Positions 8,922 through 16,429 of a stretch of DNA of 64,000 bases are shown here, one piece after another. Every line of letters starts with the position of its first letter. Position 1 is the first letter of the stretch. Made by a program: the position numbers and the translations under genes. Source of the stretch: Chitinophaga ginsengisegetis. Lineage in GTDB: Bacteria; Bacteroidota; Bacteroidia; Chitinophagales; Chitinophagaceae. The stretch lies in the NCBI RefSeq assembly GCF_900168065.1, contig NZ_FUZZ01000004.1, positions 744,001 through 808,000 of the forward strand, in the 5' to 3' direction. Below the pieces are notes generated by a model that did no database searches, had not been told where the DNA came from, and saw only the letters and a list, made by a program, of their open reading frames with translations.

Positions 8922-8988
8922 ATTAACCTTCCTTAACATTAATGCAAGGCTTGTTAACCTGCTTTTGCGGCACGCGGACCTACTTTCG
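8922..8988 (+). promoter_or_regulatory. Response-regulator box and promoter of the beta-barrel gene
   Basis: A 38-bp element at 8922-8959 is followed, after exactly 21 nt, by TACTTTCG (8981-8988; five of six fixed positions of TAnnTTTG). The ATG is 21 nt further on. Read on the minus strand the element holds GTTAA half-sites 10-11 bp apart (GTTAA, a degenerate CTTGC, GTTAA, GTTAA), the head-to-tail layout used by OmpR/PhoB-type dimers. The same element occurs upstream of the GLPGLI gene (12742-12779) with identical spacing. The OmpR-type regulator at 14359-15042 is the likely ligand. Confidence 0.6.
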
Positions 8989-9009
8989 GTAACAAAGTAA
9001 ACGTCCGCT

Positions 9010-11826
9010 ATGCAAAAATGTTACCTGTGGCTTCTTATCTGTTGTTTATCACTTGCTGCCAACGCACAAAAGAATGGCGTAATCAAAGGTGTCGTGTCCG
9101 ATACCAGCGCCGGGCGACCAGTGGCATCGGCCACCATCACCCTGCTGAAGAAAAAAGACTCCTCGCTGGTATCCTTTACCATGACCAACGAGAAAGGATC
9201 TTTTGAAATCACCGGTATTCCCGCCGGCGAGTACCGCCTGCTCATCACGCATGTAAAATATCATTCCCTCCAGCGTACAGTGACTATCAGCGCTACGGCA
9301 CCGGTAGTAAACTTTCCTTCCCTTATCCTCCACGATCTAAGTGTTCAGCTTAATGAAGTGGAGATAACCGGCGAAGCGCCACCGGTAACGCTCATCGGCG
9401 ATACCATCCAATATAACGCTGGCTCTTTTAAAACACCGCCCAACTCCAGCGTGGAACAACTGCTGAAAAAACTACCGGGCGTGCAGGTGGCTAAAGACGG
9501 CTCCGTAAAAGCTCAGGGCCAGAAGGTGAACCGCGTACTGGTAGACGGCAAAGAGTTTTTTGGCAACGATCCTAAAATGGCTACCAAAAATCTACCTGCC
9601 GATGCGGTGGATAAAGTACAGGTATACGACCGTCTCAGCGATGCCGCACAACTCACCGGCTTTGATGATGGTAACAGCGAAAAAACCATCAACCTGAAAC
9701 TAAAACAGGATAAAAAGAAAGGCATGTTTGGAAAAGCAATGGCTGGCGCAGGCACCAGCGACCGTTACGAAGGACGATTCAACATCAACGCCTTTAAAGG
9801 CGCCCGGCAGTTTTCCGCTGTCGGCATGGCCAACAACACCAATGCGGAAGGCTTTTCCTTTATGGATATGATGAGCTTCAGCGGGGAACTGAACCGCATG
9901 CGGCAAAGCGGCAGCGGCAATGCCAGCTTCACCATGAGTTCTGATAATCCGGCTGCTGCGCTCATGGGTGGCAACAGTGGCAATGGCATCACAACTGCAT
10001 GGGGTGGCGGGATCAATTATAATAACATCATCGGGAAGAAAACAGACTTTACCAGCAGCTACTTCTATAACCGCTACAACCCTTACCAGGAAAGCGAAAT
10101 ACAGCGCCAGTATTTTCTGCCCGACTCTTCTTATTTCTATAACCAGCGTGCTACCAGTGACAACCTCAATAATAGCCACCGCCTCAACCTCGGCGCCGAC
10201 ATCCAGATCGATTCCTTACACTCGGTTAAAATATCCTCGTCTTTCGGCTACCAGGAAAACCGCAGCAAAAGCTACAGCAAATATGAAACCCTATCGGAAG
10301 ATCAGCAGCTGGCCAACGAAGGCTTCAGCAACAACTATTCAACCGGTCATGGTTCCAATTTCCGTAATGATGTATTGTTCCGTAAAAAATTCCGGCGCAA
10401 AGGGAGAACATTTTCGCTCAACCTGCAAAACAGTTCCAATAACAGCGAAAGCAATGGCAGCCTGCTTTCCGTCAACCATTTTTATAACCGCCCTGCATCG
10501 CAACCCAATTACGATTCCATTCATCAGCGCAATACCATATCCGGCAATATGAACAGCTACAACGCACGCGCCGTATATACGGAACCGTTATTCAAACATT
10601 CGCTTATAGAGTTTAGTATCGGTAACAGCTATACGAAAACTACTTCCGATAAAATCACTTATGACTACAACGGTGATAATGGAAAGTTCGACCAGCCGAA
10701 TCCCGCGCTGACAAACAACTTCGAAAATGCCTACAGCTATACCAATGCAGGCATCCGTCTGCGTACAAAACAAAAAAAATACAGTCTAGCTGCGGGCCTC
10801 AACTGGCAGAATGCTTCCCTGAAAGGCACTATTATCGCCGGCACCAAAGACTCAGTGATCCGTCAAACGTTTTATAACCTGTTGCCGTCGCTGCGTTTTC
10901 AATACGACTTTACCCGTTACCGCAACCTCAGCATCAACTATGCGGCCATCACTAACCAGCCCAATATGTCGCAGCTGCAGCCGGTTCCGGACATCAGTGA
11001 CCCGCTCAATATCCGCGAAGGAAACCCCGACCTGAAGCCGGAGTTAACACATGCGGTACAGTTAAATTTCATCTCGGTAAATCCTTTCAGAAATAAAAAC
11101 CTGTTTGCTTTTTTCAACATCCAGGAAACGCAGAACAAGATCGTGGATGCTGATGTAGTGGATAGTCTTGGTATCAAATACAGCCGGCCGGTGAATGTAA
11201 ACGGCGTGTTTAACATGACCGGCAGCATCAACCTGGGACTACCCCTGCGAGCATTGAAAGGTACGGTTAACTTCAGCAGCAACGTGGGTTACAGCAAAAC
11301 CAAACAGTTTATCAATAACGTATCTAACGGTATCAGTACAGTTACGCTGGGGCCTTCTGTACGCTTTGACCTGAACCCTGCGGATAAGCTGGACCTCTCG
11401 TTCAGCGCGGGTTTCAATTACTACAAAACGGCTTACTCTCTGCAGCCAGCCCTTAACACGGGTTATTTTCTGCAGCAATATGAAGGAGAAGTAAACTGGC
11501 AGCTGCCGGCAAATTTTTATGTCAGCACCAGTTTTAACTATGCTATTAACAGTCGGCGTACCGATGGATTTAATGCGAAGGTGCCGTTATGGAATGCGGC
11601 TGTCAGCCGCCAGTTCCTCCGTTTTAACCGTGGGGAACTGAAGCTGAGCGCGTTTGATATCCTGAATGAAAATGTGGGCATCAACCGCAGTACTAACCAG
11701 AATTATATTGAAGACAGCCGCACCAAAAACCTGCAACGCTTTTTCCTGCTGAGCTTTACTTATAGTCTTAGTAAGAATGGCCTTGTCACCGCCGCTGCGC
11801 CGGGTATCAGGATGATCCGGCGTTAA
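9010..11826 (+). CDS. TonB-dependent-receptor-like outer-membrane beta-barrel protein
   Basis: A 938-residue outer-membrane protein. After a signal peptide (cleaved near ANAQ) comes a carboxypeptidase-regulatory-like beta-sandwich (KGVVSDTSAGRPVASATITL, residues ~26-110). A plug-like region follows with VEQLLKKLPGVQVAKDGSVK and VNRVLVDGKEFFGNDPKMAT, then a long barrel rich in alternating aromatic and polar strands. This matches the Bacteroidota outer-membrane beta-barrel family related to TonB receptors but lacking a SusD partner. Such genes commonly occur with GLPGLI proteins and two-component systems, as here. The ligand is unknown; a shared regulatory box ties it to the neighbouring signalling genes. 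Confidence 0.9.
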   Translation: MQKCYLWLLICCLSLAANAQKNGVIKGVVSDTSAGRPVASATITLLKKKDSSLVSFTMTNEKGSFEITGIPAGEYRLLITHVKYHSLQRTVTISATAPVVNFPSLILHDLSVQLNEVEITGEAPPVTLIGDTIQYNAGSFKTPPNSSVEQLLKKLPGVQVAKDGSVKAQGQKVNRVLVDGKEFFGNDPKMATKNLPADAVDKVQVYDRLSDAAQLTGFDDGNSEKTINLKLKQDKKKGMFGKAMAGAGTSDRYEGRFNINAFKGARQFSAVGMANNTNAEGFSFMDMMSFSGELNRMRQSGSGNASFTMSSDNPAAALMGGNSGNGITTAWGGGINYNNIIGKKTDFTSSYFYNRYNPYQESEIQRQYFLPDSSYFYNQRATSDNLNNSHRLNLGADIQIDSLHSVKISSSFGYQENRSKSYSKYETLSEDQQLANEGFSNNYSTGHGSNFRNDVLFRKKFRRKGRTFSLNLQNSSNNSESNGSLLSVNHFYNRPASQPNYDSIHQRNTISGNMNSYNARAVYTEPLFKHSLIEFSIGNSYTKTTSDKITYDYNGDNGKFDQPNPALTNNFENAYSYTNAGIRLRTKQKKYSLAAGLNWQNASLKGTIIAGTKDSVIRQTFYNLLPSLRFQYDFTRYRNLSINYAAITNQPNMSQLQPVPDISDPLNIREGNPDLKPELTHAVQLNFISVNPFRNKNLFAFFNIQETQNKIVDADVVDSLGIKYSRPVNVNGVFNMTGSINLGLPLRALKGTVNFSSNVGYSKTKQFINNVSNGISTVTLGPSVRFDLNPADKLDLSFSAGFNYYKTAYSLQPALNTGYFLQQYEGEVNWQLPANFYVSTSFNYAINSRRTDGFNAKVPLWNAAVSRQFLRFNRGELKLSAFDILNENVGINRSTNQNYIEDSRTKNLQRFFLLSFTYSLSKNGLVTAAAPGIRMIRR

Positions 11827-11842
11827 AGAGTGAGGTATATAT

Positions 11843-11875
11843 AAAAGGGGCCGGAATATCATCCAGGCCCCTTTT
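11843..11875. terminator. Bidirectional terminator
   Basis: A perfect 10-bp stem, AAAAGGGGCC (11843-11852) with GGCCCCTTTT (11866-11875), and a 13-nt loop. The A-run and T-run on opposite arms make it work in both directions. It lies between the convergent beta-barrel and GLPGLI genes and ends 1 nt before the GLPGLI stop codon. Confidence 0.85.
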
Positions 11876-11876
11876 C

Positions 11877-12692
11877 TTATTGTCCTATTCTGATAGTCCG
11901 GGTAGCTCCGCCGCCATTGCGTTGCATGTCTTTCATCAGTTTTTCGCGTGTTTTATTAAATTCTTCTTCCGTTACTTTTTTCCCTTTGGAGGGTTCGCGG
12001 ATGGCGGCAAGATCTGTTTGTGCCGATACTTCCAGCGCCTGGTACACCATTTCGCCGTTGTTGATATCTACAGCCAGGATAAGACCAGGGAGCTGTCCCT
12101 GGTAATCCGGCCCGGCTGGTACGGGGATAGCCAGTGTAAACCAGACCGTGATATTGGCAGTATCGGCCACCTCGCTGGTTTTCATCTGCCCGTTTTCCAT
12201 GGAGGTCATGGCGCGCTTGCCAATACGCTGTGTTACGGCCTGTTGGCAGGGATAATTGAGGATGGTGCGGGTTTCGCCGGTGATCTTCCAGTTGAGTTTA
12301 TGAATGCTGTCCGTGATAATGTAGTTCTTTGCGGCAAACTCACGTTGTTCTACTACGCGATCGTTTGAAAAACTGGTGTAGGTGATGTCGTTGTCGCCTG
12401 CTACCATCATGCGGATGTGCATGCCGCCTTCAGCGGCAAATTCTTCGGGCGCATCTTCTTCCACGGCGCGGCGGAGCGACTGCCCGTTGCCAAACAATAC
12501 TTCGATCTTATCTTTCCTGGAATGCGGCAGCAGGTTATCGGGTTCTGCGCTGTCGTCTGCACCGGCGGTCATTCCCATCATACGCATCTTCATCTGTATA
12601 GTGCGTTCGTAAAGTACGCGCCCCTGCTGCTGCTGGCCACTGGCGGTTAACAGGCATCCGCTGATGGCCAGCGTAAAAATTATCTTCTTCAT
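11877..12692 (-). CDS. GLPGLI family protein
   Basis: A 271-residue secreted protein with a signal peptide (ISGCLLTASGQ) and the family's hallmark near the C-terminus, GPDYQGQLPGLILAVDINNG. A preceding segment, TITVWF-like (DTANITVWFTLAIPVPAGP), is also typical. GLPGLI proteins are of unknown function and are found in Bacteroidota beside outer-membrane beta-barrel proteins. Here it is divergent from the histidine kinase and convergent with the barrel gene. Its promoter carries the same 38-bp element as the barrel gene, so the two are probably co-regulated. Confidence 0.88.
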   Translation of the reverse strand: MKKIIFTLAISGCLLTASGQQQQGRVLYERTIQMKMRMMGMTAGADDSAEPDNLLPHSRKDKIEVLFGNGQSLRRAVEEDAPEEFAAEGGMHIRMMVAGDNDITYTSFSNDRVVEQREFAAKNYIITDSIHKLNWKITGETRTILNYPCQQAVTQRIGKRAMTSMENGQMKTSEVADTANITVWFTLAIPVPAGPDYQGQLPGLILAVDINNGEMVYQALEVSAQTDLAAIREPSKGKKVTEEEFNKTREKLMKDMQRNGGGATRTIRIGQ

Positions 12693-12712
12693 GTTAAATA
12701 CATTTAAGAAAA

Positions 12713-12779
12713 TAAAGCTATTTCCTTCCCGCCGGAACAGAGGTTAATGTCACTTGATTTAATGTTAATTTAGGTTAAT
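12713..12779 (-). promoter_or_regulatory. Response-regulator box and promoter of the GLPGLI gene
   Basis: The element 12742-12779 matches the one at 8922-8959 at 28 of 38 positions, including GGTTAA, TTAATGTTAA and GGTTAAT at the same offsets. On the minus strand, 21 nt further towards the gene, lies TAGCTTTA (12720-12713; five of six fixed -7 positions), and the ATG follows after 20 nt. Its orientation relative to the gene is the same as for the barrel gene. It may also act on the divergent kinase promoter 27 nt away. Confidence 0.6.
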
Positions 12780-12806
12780 GTTTCCGCGTTGGGAAGCAGG
12801 AAATGA

Positions 12807-12814
12807 TACATTTG
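12807..12814 (+). promoter_or_regulatory. -7 promoter box of the histidine kinase operon
   Basis: TACATTTG matches TAnnTTTG exactly and lies 37 nt before the GTG start of the kinase. No convincing -33 TTTG is seen at the right distance (TTTC at 12781-12784 is the nearest), in keeping with a promoter helped by an activator bound at 12742-12779. Confidence 0.5.
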
Positions 12815-12851
12815 CGGTAGTATTGTTATTTCTGACCATTCAATCAACATA

Positions 12852-14357
12852 GTGCGATATAAACTTTCCACACCGGCTACTGTTTTCCTGATTGCGTTGA
12901 CCATCCTGCTGATCACCGCTTTCCAGGCATACTGGCTGAGTAATAACTACCGGGAAGAAAAAAGGCTGTTTACCGTCCGCACCAATATTCTTTTCCGGGA
13001 AACGATTTTTCGCCTGCAGGCCGTAAAGCTCAACCTCGATTCCAATATCAGCCTGCGGGTACACGACCGCGCAGGGATGACGGGTATCACCAATGTGCTG
13101 CAGGAAAGAATGAGAGATTCCACCATGGCGGCTCCTGCTATGCCTATGCGTGGCGTAAAACGGACGATGTTCGTGTCTGTAGACGCCGCATCGATGCCTG
13201 AAGACGACTCCGTGAATGTGCGGTATGGCGTTGCCAAAGCAGTTCCCGCTACAACGGTATTCCAGTTCCTGGCCGGTGTAGATTCCCTCCGGGATTCCAT
13301 TACTGTAAAGGAAGTCACCGACCGTTACCAACGGGCACTGGAACGGGAAAACATTGACGTTTCCTTTATGATCAATACCATCCCCGTAGATACCAGCAAC
13401 GATATGTTCAATACCTTCCCGGACGACCTGGAAGGCAATACGGTGACCATCGGTTTTACCAAACCCATGAGCTACCAGGTTTTATTTGAAAACAATACCT
13501 GGTACCTGCTGAAACGTATCAGTCAGCCTATACTGGTATCATTCTTTCTCCTGGCTGTCACCATCTTCTCTTTCCTCCTGCTTTACCGGAACCTGAAACA
13601 ACAACAACGGCTGGCACAACTGAAAAATGATTTTATCAGCAACATGACGCATGAGCTGAAAACGCCTATCGCCACCGTAAGCGTGGCTATTGAAGCATTG
13701 AGAAATTTTGATGCGCTGGAAGATCTGCAAACAACACTCGAATATCTCGATATATCGGCCAATGAAATGAACCGGCTCGCGTTACTGGTAGATAAAGTGC
13801 TGAAACTATCGATGTTTGAAAACAGGGAAATTCCTTTAAACAAAGAACCCTTCGACCTTACAGACCTTACCCGGAGCGTAATGATTTCCATGAAACTCCA
13901 GTTTGAAAAACAACGGGCTGTTACCACGCTGAAAAGAACCGGGCATAACTTTATCATCACCGCCGATAAACTGCATATGACCAGCGTACTGTACAACCTG
14001 CTGGATAATGCGTTAAAGTACAGTACCGAGGACCCTGATATCCTGATCCATATCATTGATCACAAACAATACCTGGAACTACGTGTAACCGACAACGGTA
14101 TAGGTATTGCACGCGAATACAAAAGCAGGATCTTTGAGAAATTTTTCCGGGTGCCCAGCGGCAACCGGCATAATATCAAAGGATATGGACTGGGATTAAG
14201 CTATGTATCTCACATTGTACAATCACATATGGGCTTTATTGAAGTGGAAAGTGAACTGCATAAAGGCAGCACCTTTTCCATCAAGCTGCCTTTTGCGGAA
14301 GCGCCGGTAATTCGATACGACAAAGGCCGCCGGGTTATAAAGCTTAAAATAGGATGA
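12852..14357 (+). CDS. Sensor histidine kinase
   Basis: A 501-residue inner-membrane kinase with a GTG start; no ATG is available in the upstream frame. TM1 is at ~11-30, a periplasmic sensor domain at ~31-225 has no recognised fold, and TM2 is at ~226-246. The H-box ISNMTHELKTPIATVS places the phosphorylated His at 267. The ATPase shows the N box (NLLDNALKYS), G1 (VTDNGIGIA) and G2 (GYGLGLSYV). It is followed after 1 nt by its response regulator. It probably senses an envelope signal and controls the barrel and GLPGLI genes around it. Confidence 0.93.
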   Translation: MRYKLSTPATVFLIALTILLITAFQAYWLSNNYREEKRLFTVRTNILFRETIFRLQAVKLNLDSNISLRVHDRAGMTGITNVLQERMRDSTMAAPAMPMRGVKRTMFVSVDAASMPEDDSVNVRYGVAKAVPATTVFQFLAGVDSLRDSITVKEVTDRYQRALERENIDVSFMINTIPVDTSNDMFNTFPDDLEGNTVTIGFTKPMSYQVLFENNTWYLLKRISQPILVSFFLLAVTIFSFLLLYRNLKQQQRLAQLKNDFISNMTHELKTPIATVSVAIEALRNFDALEDLQTTLEYLDISANEMNRLALLVDKVLKLSMFENREIPLNKEPFDLTDLTRSVMISMKLQFEKQRAVTTLKRTGHNFIITADKLHMTSVLYNLLDNALKYSTEDPDILIHIIDHKQYLELRVTDNGIGIAREYKSRIFEKFFRVPSGNRHNIKGYGLGLSYVSHIVQSHMGFIEVESELHKGSTFSIKLPFAEAPVIRYDKGRRVIKLKIG

Positions 14358-14358
14358 A

Positions 14359-15042
14359 ATGAGTATTAAAATTTTATATATTGAAGATGAACTGTCGCTG
14401 GGCAAAATAGTGAAAGAAAGTTTGCAGCGGCGGGGATACGAAGTAATACTGGAAAGCGATGGCGCCAACGTAATGCAATTGTTCAAACAGGCAAATCCTG
14501 CCGTATGCGTGCTGGATATTATGCTGCCTAACAAAGACGGGTTTGAGATTGCCGCCGAAATACGCGCCATCAACCAGGAAGTGCCCATCCTGTTTCTCAC
14601 CGCCAAAACACAAACCAACGACCTCGTAAAAGGCTTTACGCTGGGAGGCAACGACTATATCCGCAAGCCTTTCAGTATGGAAGAACTGATTGTACGCATC
14701 GAAAACGTATTGCGTAAATCGGATAAAACACCAGCCCCATCCACCAACCACATCAAAATCGGCAAGTTCCGGTTTTATACCAACCGCCAGGTATTGGCCA
14801 ACGACATAGAAGAAAAAAAACTGTCGTACAAAGAAAGCGAACTACTCAAACTACTATACGAAAACCGCGATGGCATCATCGACCGGAAAAATATCCTCGA
14901 CCTGCTCTGGGGACATGATTCCTTTTTCAACAGCCGCAACCTGGATGTGTATATCACACGGCTGCGTGTACACCTGAAAGAGGATGACAACCTGCAGATC
15001 CTTACTATAAAAGGTGTTGGGTACCGGTTTGTGCTGGGTTGA
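14359..15042 (+). CDS. OmpR-family response regulator
   Basis: A 227-residue two-domain regulator. The receiver has acidic residues ED (10-11), phospho-acceptor Asp53 in VLDIMLPNKDGFE, Thr81 in LFLTAK and Lys103 in YIRKPF. The C-terminal winged helix is of OmpR/PhoB type (SRNLDVYITRLRVHLKEDDN, ending ILTIKGVGYRFVLG). It starts 1 nt after the kinase stop, so translation is coupled. The direct-repeat elements at 8922-8959 and 12742-12779 have the 10-11-bp periodicity this class binds, which makes it the likely controller of the module. Confidence 0.94.
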   Translation: MSIKILYIEDELSLGKIVKESLQRRGYEVILESDGANVMQLFKQANPAVCVLDIMLPNKDGFEIAAEIRAINQEVPILFLTAKTQTNDLVKGFTLGGNDYIRKPFSMEELIVRIENVLRKSDKTPAPSTNHIKIGKFRFYTNRQVLANDIEEKKLSYKESELLKLLYENRDGIIDRKNILDLLWGHDSFFNSRNLDVYITRLRVHLKEDDNLQILTIKGVGYRFVLG

Positions 15043-15067
15043 TTTTTTTATTGGTCATTTTATATTG

Positions 15068-15385
15068 TTACATAGTGAACTCAACAACTACGCACGAAAC
15101 AATTAAGAGGATCAGTAATATCGCCGCACCGTACAGGTAAAAGGGCGTTCTGCTGGTCTTCTCGTAGTGCTTCTGCACTGATTCAATCCATTTAGGCTCT
15201 CCGCAATTATTACAGCGTATTTTTACTTCTTTATACCCAATAGGGAAGAATGGAAGAAAGAAAACATGAAAATACTCCCGGTATACCCGGATATCCAGGT
15301 CGAAATCTTTACAATTCTTACAGGCATACTGATGATAGGTATCCCGCTTAATCCGCGCAGTTTTTTTTCCATGAATGAAGAACAT
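15068..15385 (-). CDS. Zinc-ribbon small membrane protein
   Basis: A 105-residue protein with two CxxC knuckles, CKNC (residues ~22-25) and CNNC (~58-61), forming a likely zinc ribbon. A hydrophobic stretch FHVFFLPFFPIG lies between them and one C-terminal membrane helix (YGAAILLILLIVSCVVVEF) follows. It resembles small zinc-ribbon proteins of unknown role found widely in Bacteroidota. It is a single gene between the response regulator and the lyase-like lipoprotein; the motifs are clear, the function is not. Confidence 0.7.
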   Translation of the reverse strand: MFFIHGKKTARIKRDTYHQYACKNCKDFDLDIRVYREYFHVFFLPFFPIGYKEVKIRCNNCGEPKWIESVQKHYEKTSRTPFYLYGAAILLILLIVSCVVVEFTM

Positions 15386-15459
15386 AGGTGATAGGCTGAA
15401 ATTAGAAATTCTTACTTCAAATATAGAAAAACTATTCAGCGTTATTCATCTTCTTCAAC

Positions 15460-15488
15460 TAAAAAGCCTGCCGGCATTACGCCGGCAG
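15460..15488 (-). terminator. Rho-independent terminator of the lyase-like gene
   Basis: On the minus strand, an 8-bp perfect stem (CTGCCGGC/GCCGGCAG, 15481-15488 with 15468-15475) and a 5-nt loop are followed by GC and a T-run at 15465-15461. It lies 17 bp after the stop codon of the lipoprotein gene at 15505. Confidence 0.85.
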
Positions 15489-15504
15489 ACCTCAAACCCA
15501 TTAA

Positions 15505-16383
15505 TTAATTGATCTTATGAATGCTCAGGTTATCATAATAAATATAACCTACGGTAGATGATTCCCAGTAAGACTGGCTGCCACCGCGGAACGTATGAAA
15601 CGTAACGCCCCTGATCAGCCGCTTGCTGTCGTTGGTCGTCCACCGGATATCCCGGTCGAGCAGCACGGTGCCGTTGATCACGATCTGTACGTGGCCATCG
15701 GTATTACTGCCGGTATTGCTTTTAATGTACAGGTGTACGTGATAGGTGGTGCCTTTCTGGATGCTGCCGCTGGCGGGATAAGTGAGCCCGAAGTCGTCGC
15801 CATACTGGCCCGGCTGGTCCCTGTAGTAGAGGTAAGGCTGAAAGTACACCCTGTTGGCATCGTTGCGGTACCACATGAGCCGGAGGGTGCCGCCATTCCC
15901 ATCCCAGGCGGGGTCGCCGCCGGTGTTGCCATCACCGATGGAAAAGCCGAAACCTACTTTACCGCCGCGGCTCCAGTCGAACTGGCTGTGAAAACGGATA
16001 TCATAATCCATTTCATAAGCGGCGCCGTCAGATACATCGATGTTGGCCACTACCCCGCCGGCAGCAGAGAGCGCGTTCGGATCCAGCTGGATGCGGAGGT
16101 TGCCATTGGAGATGTACCCGCGGTTGTTATTCCAGCCGGTTACATTCCCAAAATCGTTGGCCGCATTCGTGGAAGTGTAAGTGGTGCCATTGGCGTAATT
16201 GTCCCAGTTAACAGACCAGGTGCTGTTAATGGCATTAATCCCTATGGCTGCATCAGCAGCAGCCAGGGATGGGTTATCCCGAAGATTGGATTTGGCCAGC
16301 TCCTTCTTACAGGAAATAAAACTGATGCCTAACAACAGCAGTCCCGCTGCTGCAACAGTACGTGAGAAAACAGTGGAATTCAT
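15505..16383 (-). CDS. Lipoprotein with polysaccharide-lyase-like beta-sandwich
   Basis: A 292-residue lipoprotein; its lipobox is in LLGISFISC/KKE. The body reads as an all-beta jelly roll: YEMDYDIRFHSQFDWSRGGK, then GFGFSIGDGNTGGDPAWDG, LRLMWYRNDANRVYFQPYLY, and HVQIVINGTVLLDRDIRW. The GGK...G, MW-R and YxY pattern recalls PL14-type and related alginate or glucuronan lyases; this is by eye and the catalytic residues were not fixed. It lies 46 bp downstream of the GH18 chitinase on the same strand, so the two are probably co-transcribed for glycan degradation. Confidence 0.65.
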   Translation of the reverse strand: MNSTVFSRTVAAAGLLLLGISFISCKKELAKSNLRDNPSLAAADAAIGINAINSTWSVNWDNYANGTTYTSTNAANDFGNVTGWNNNRGYISNGNLRIQLDPNALSAAGGVVANIDVSDGAAYEMDYDIRFHSQFDWSRGGKVGFGFSIGDGNTGGDPAWDGNGGTLRLMWYRNDANRVYFQPYLYYRDQPGQYGDDFGLTYPASGSIQKGTTYHVHLYIKSNTGSNTDGHVQIVINGTVLLDRDIRWTTNDSKRLIRGVTFHTFRGGSQSYWESSTVGYIYYDNLSIHKIN

Positions 16384-16429
16384 GAATGTGTAATTGTGGG
16401 TGAGAAAATAGGTTTATCATCAGGAGGGT

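Noticed and set aside
8974..9008. Nested inverted repeat (GCGGAC/GTCCGC around TACTTT/AAAGTA) before the beta-barrel ATG
   Set aside because: Overlaps the predicted -7 box and start site, so it would not be fully present in the mRNA; weaker than the response-regulator box next to it.
15595..16332. 245-codon open frame on the plus strand
   Set aside because: Antisense to the lyase-like lipoprotein gene, which has a lipobox and terminator; low-complexity Val/Ala/Gly product.
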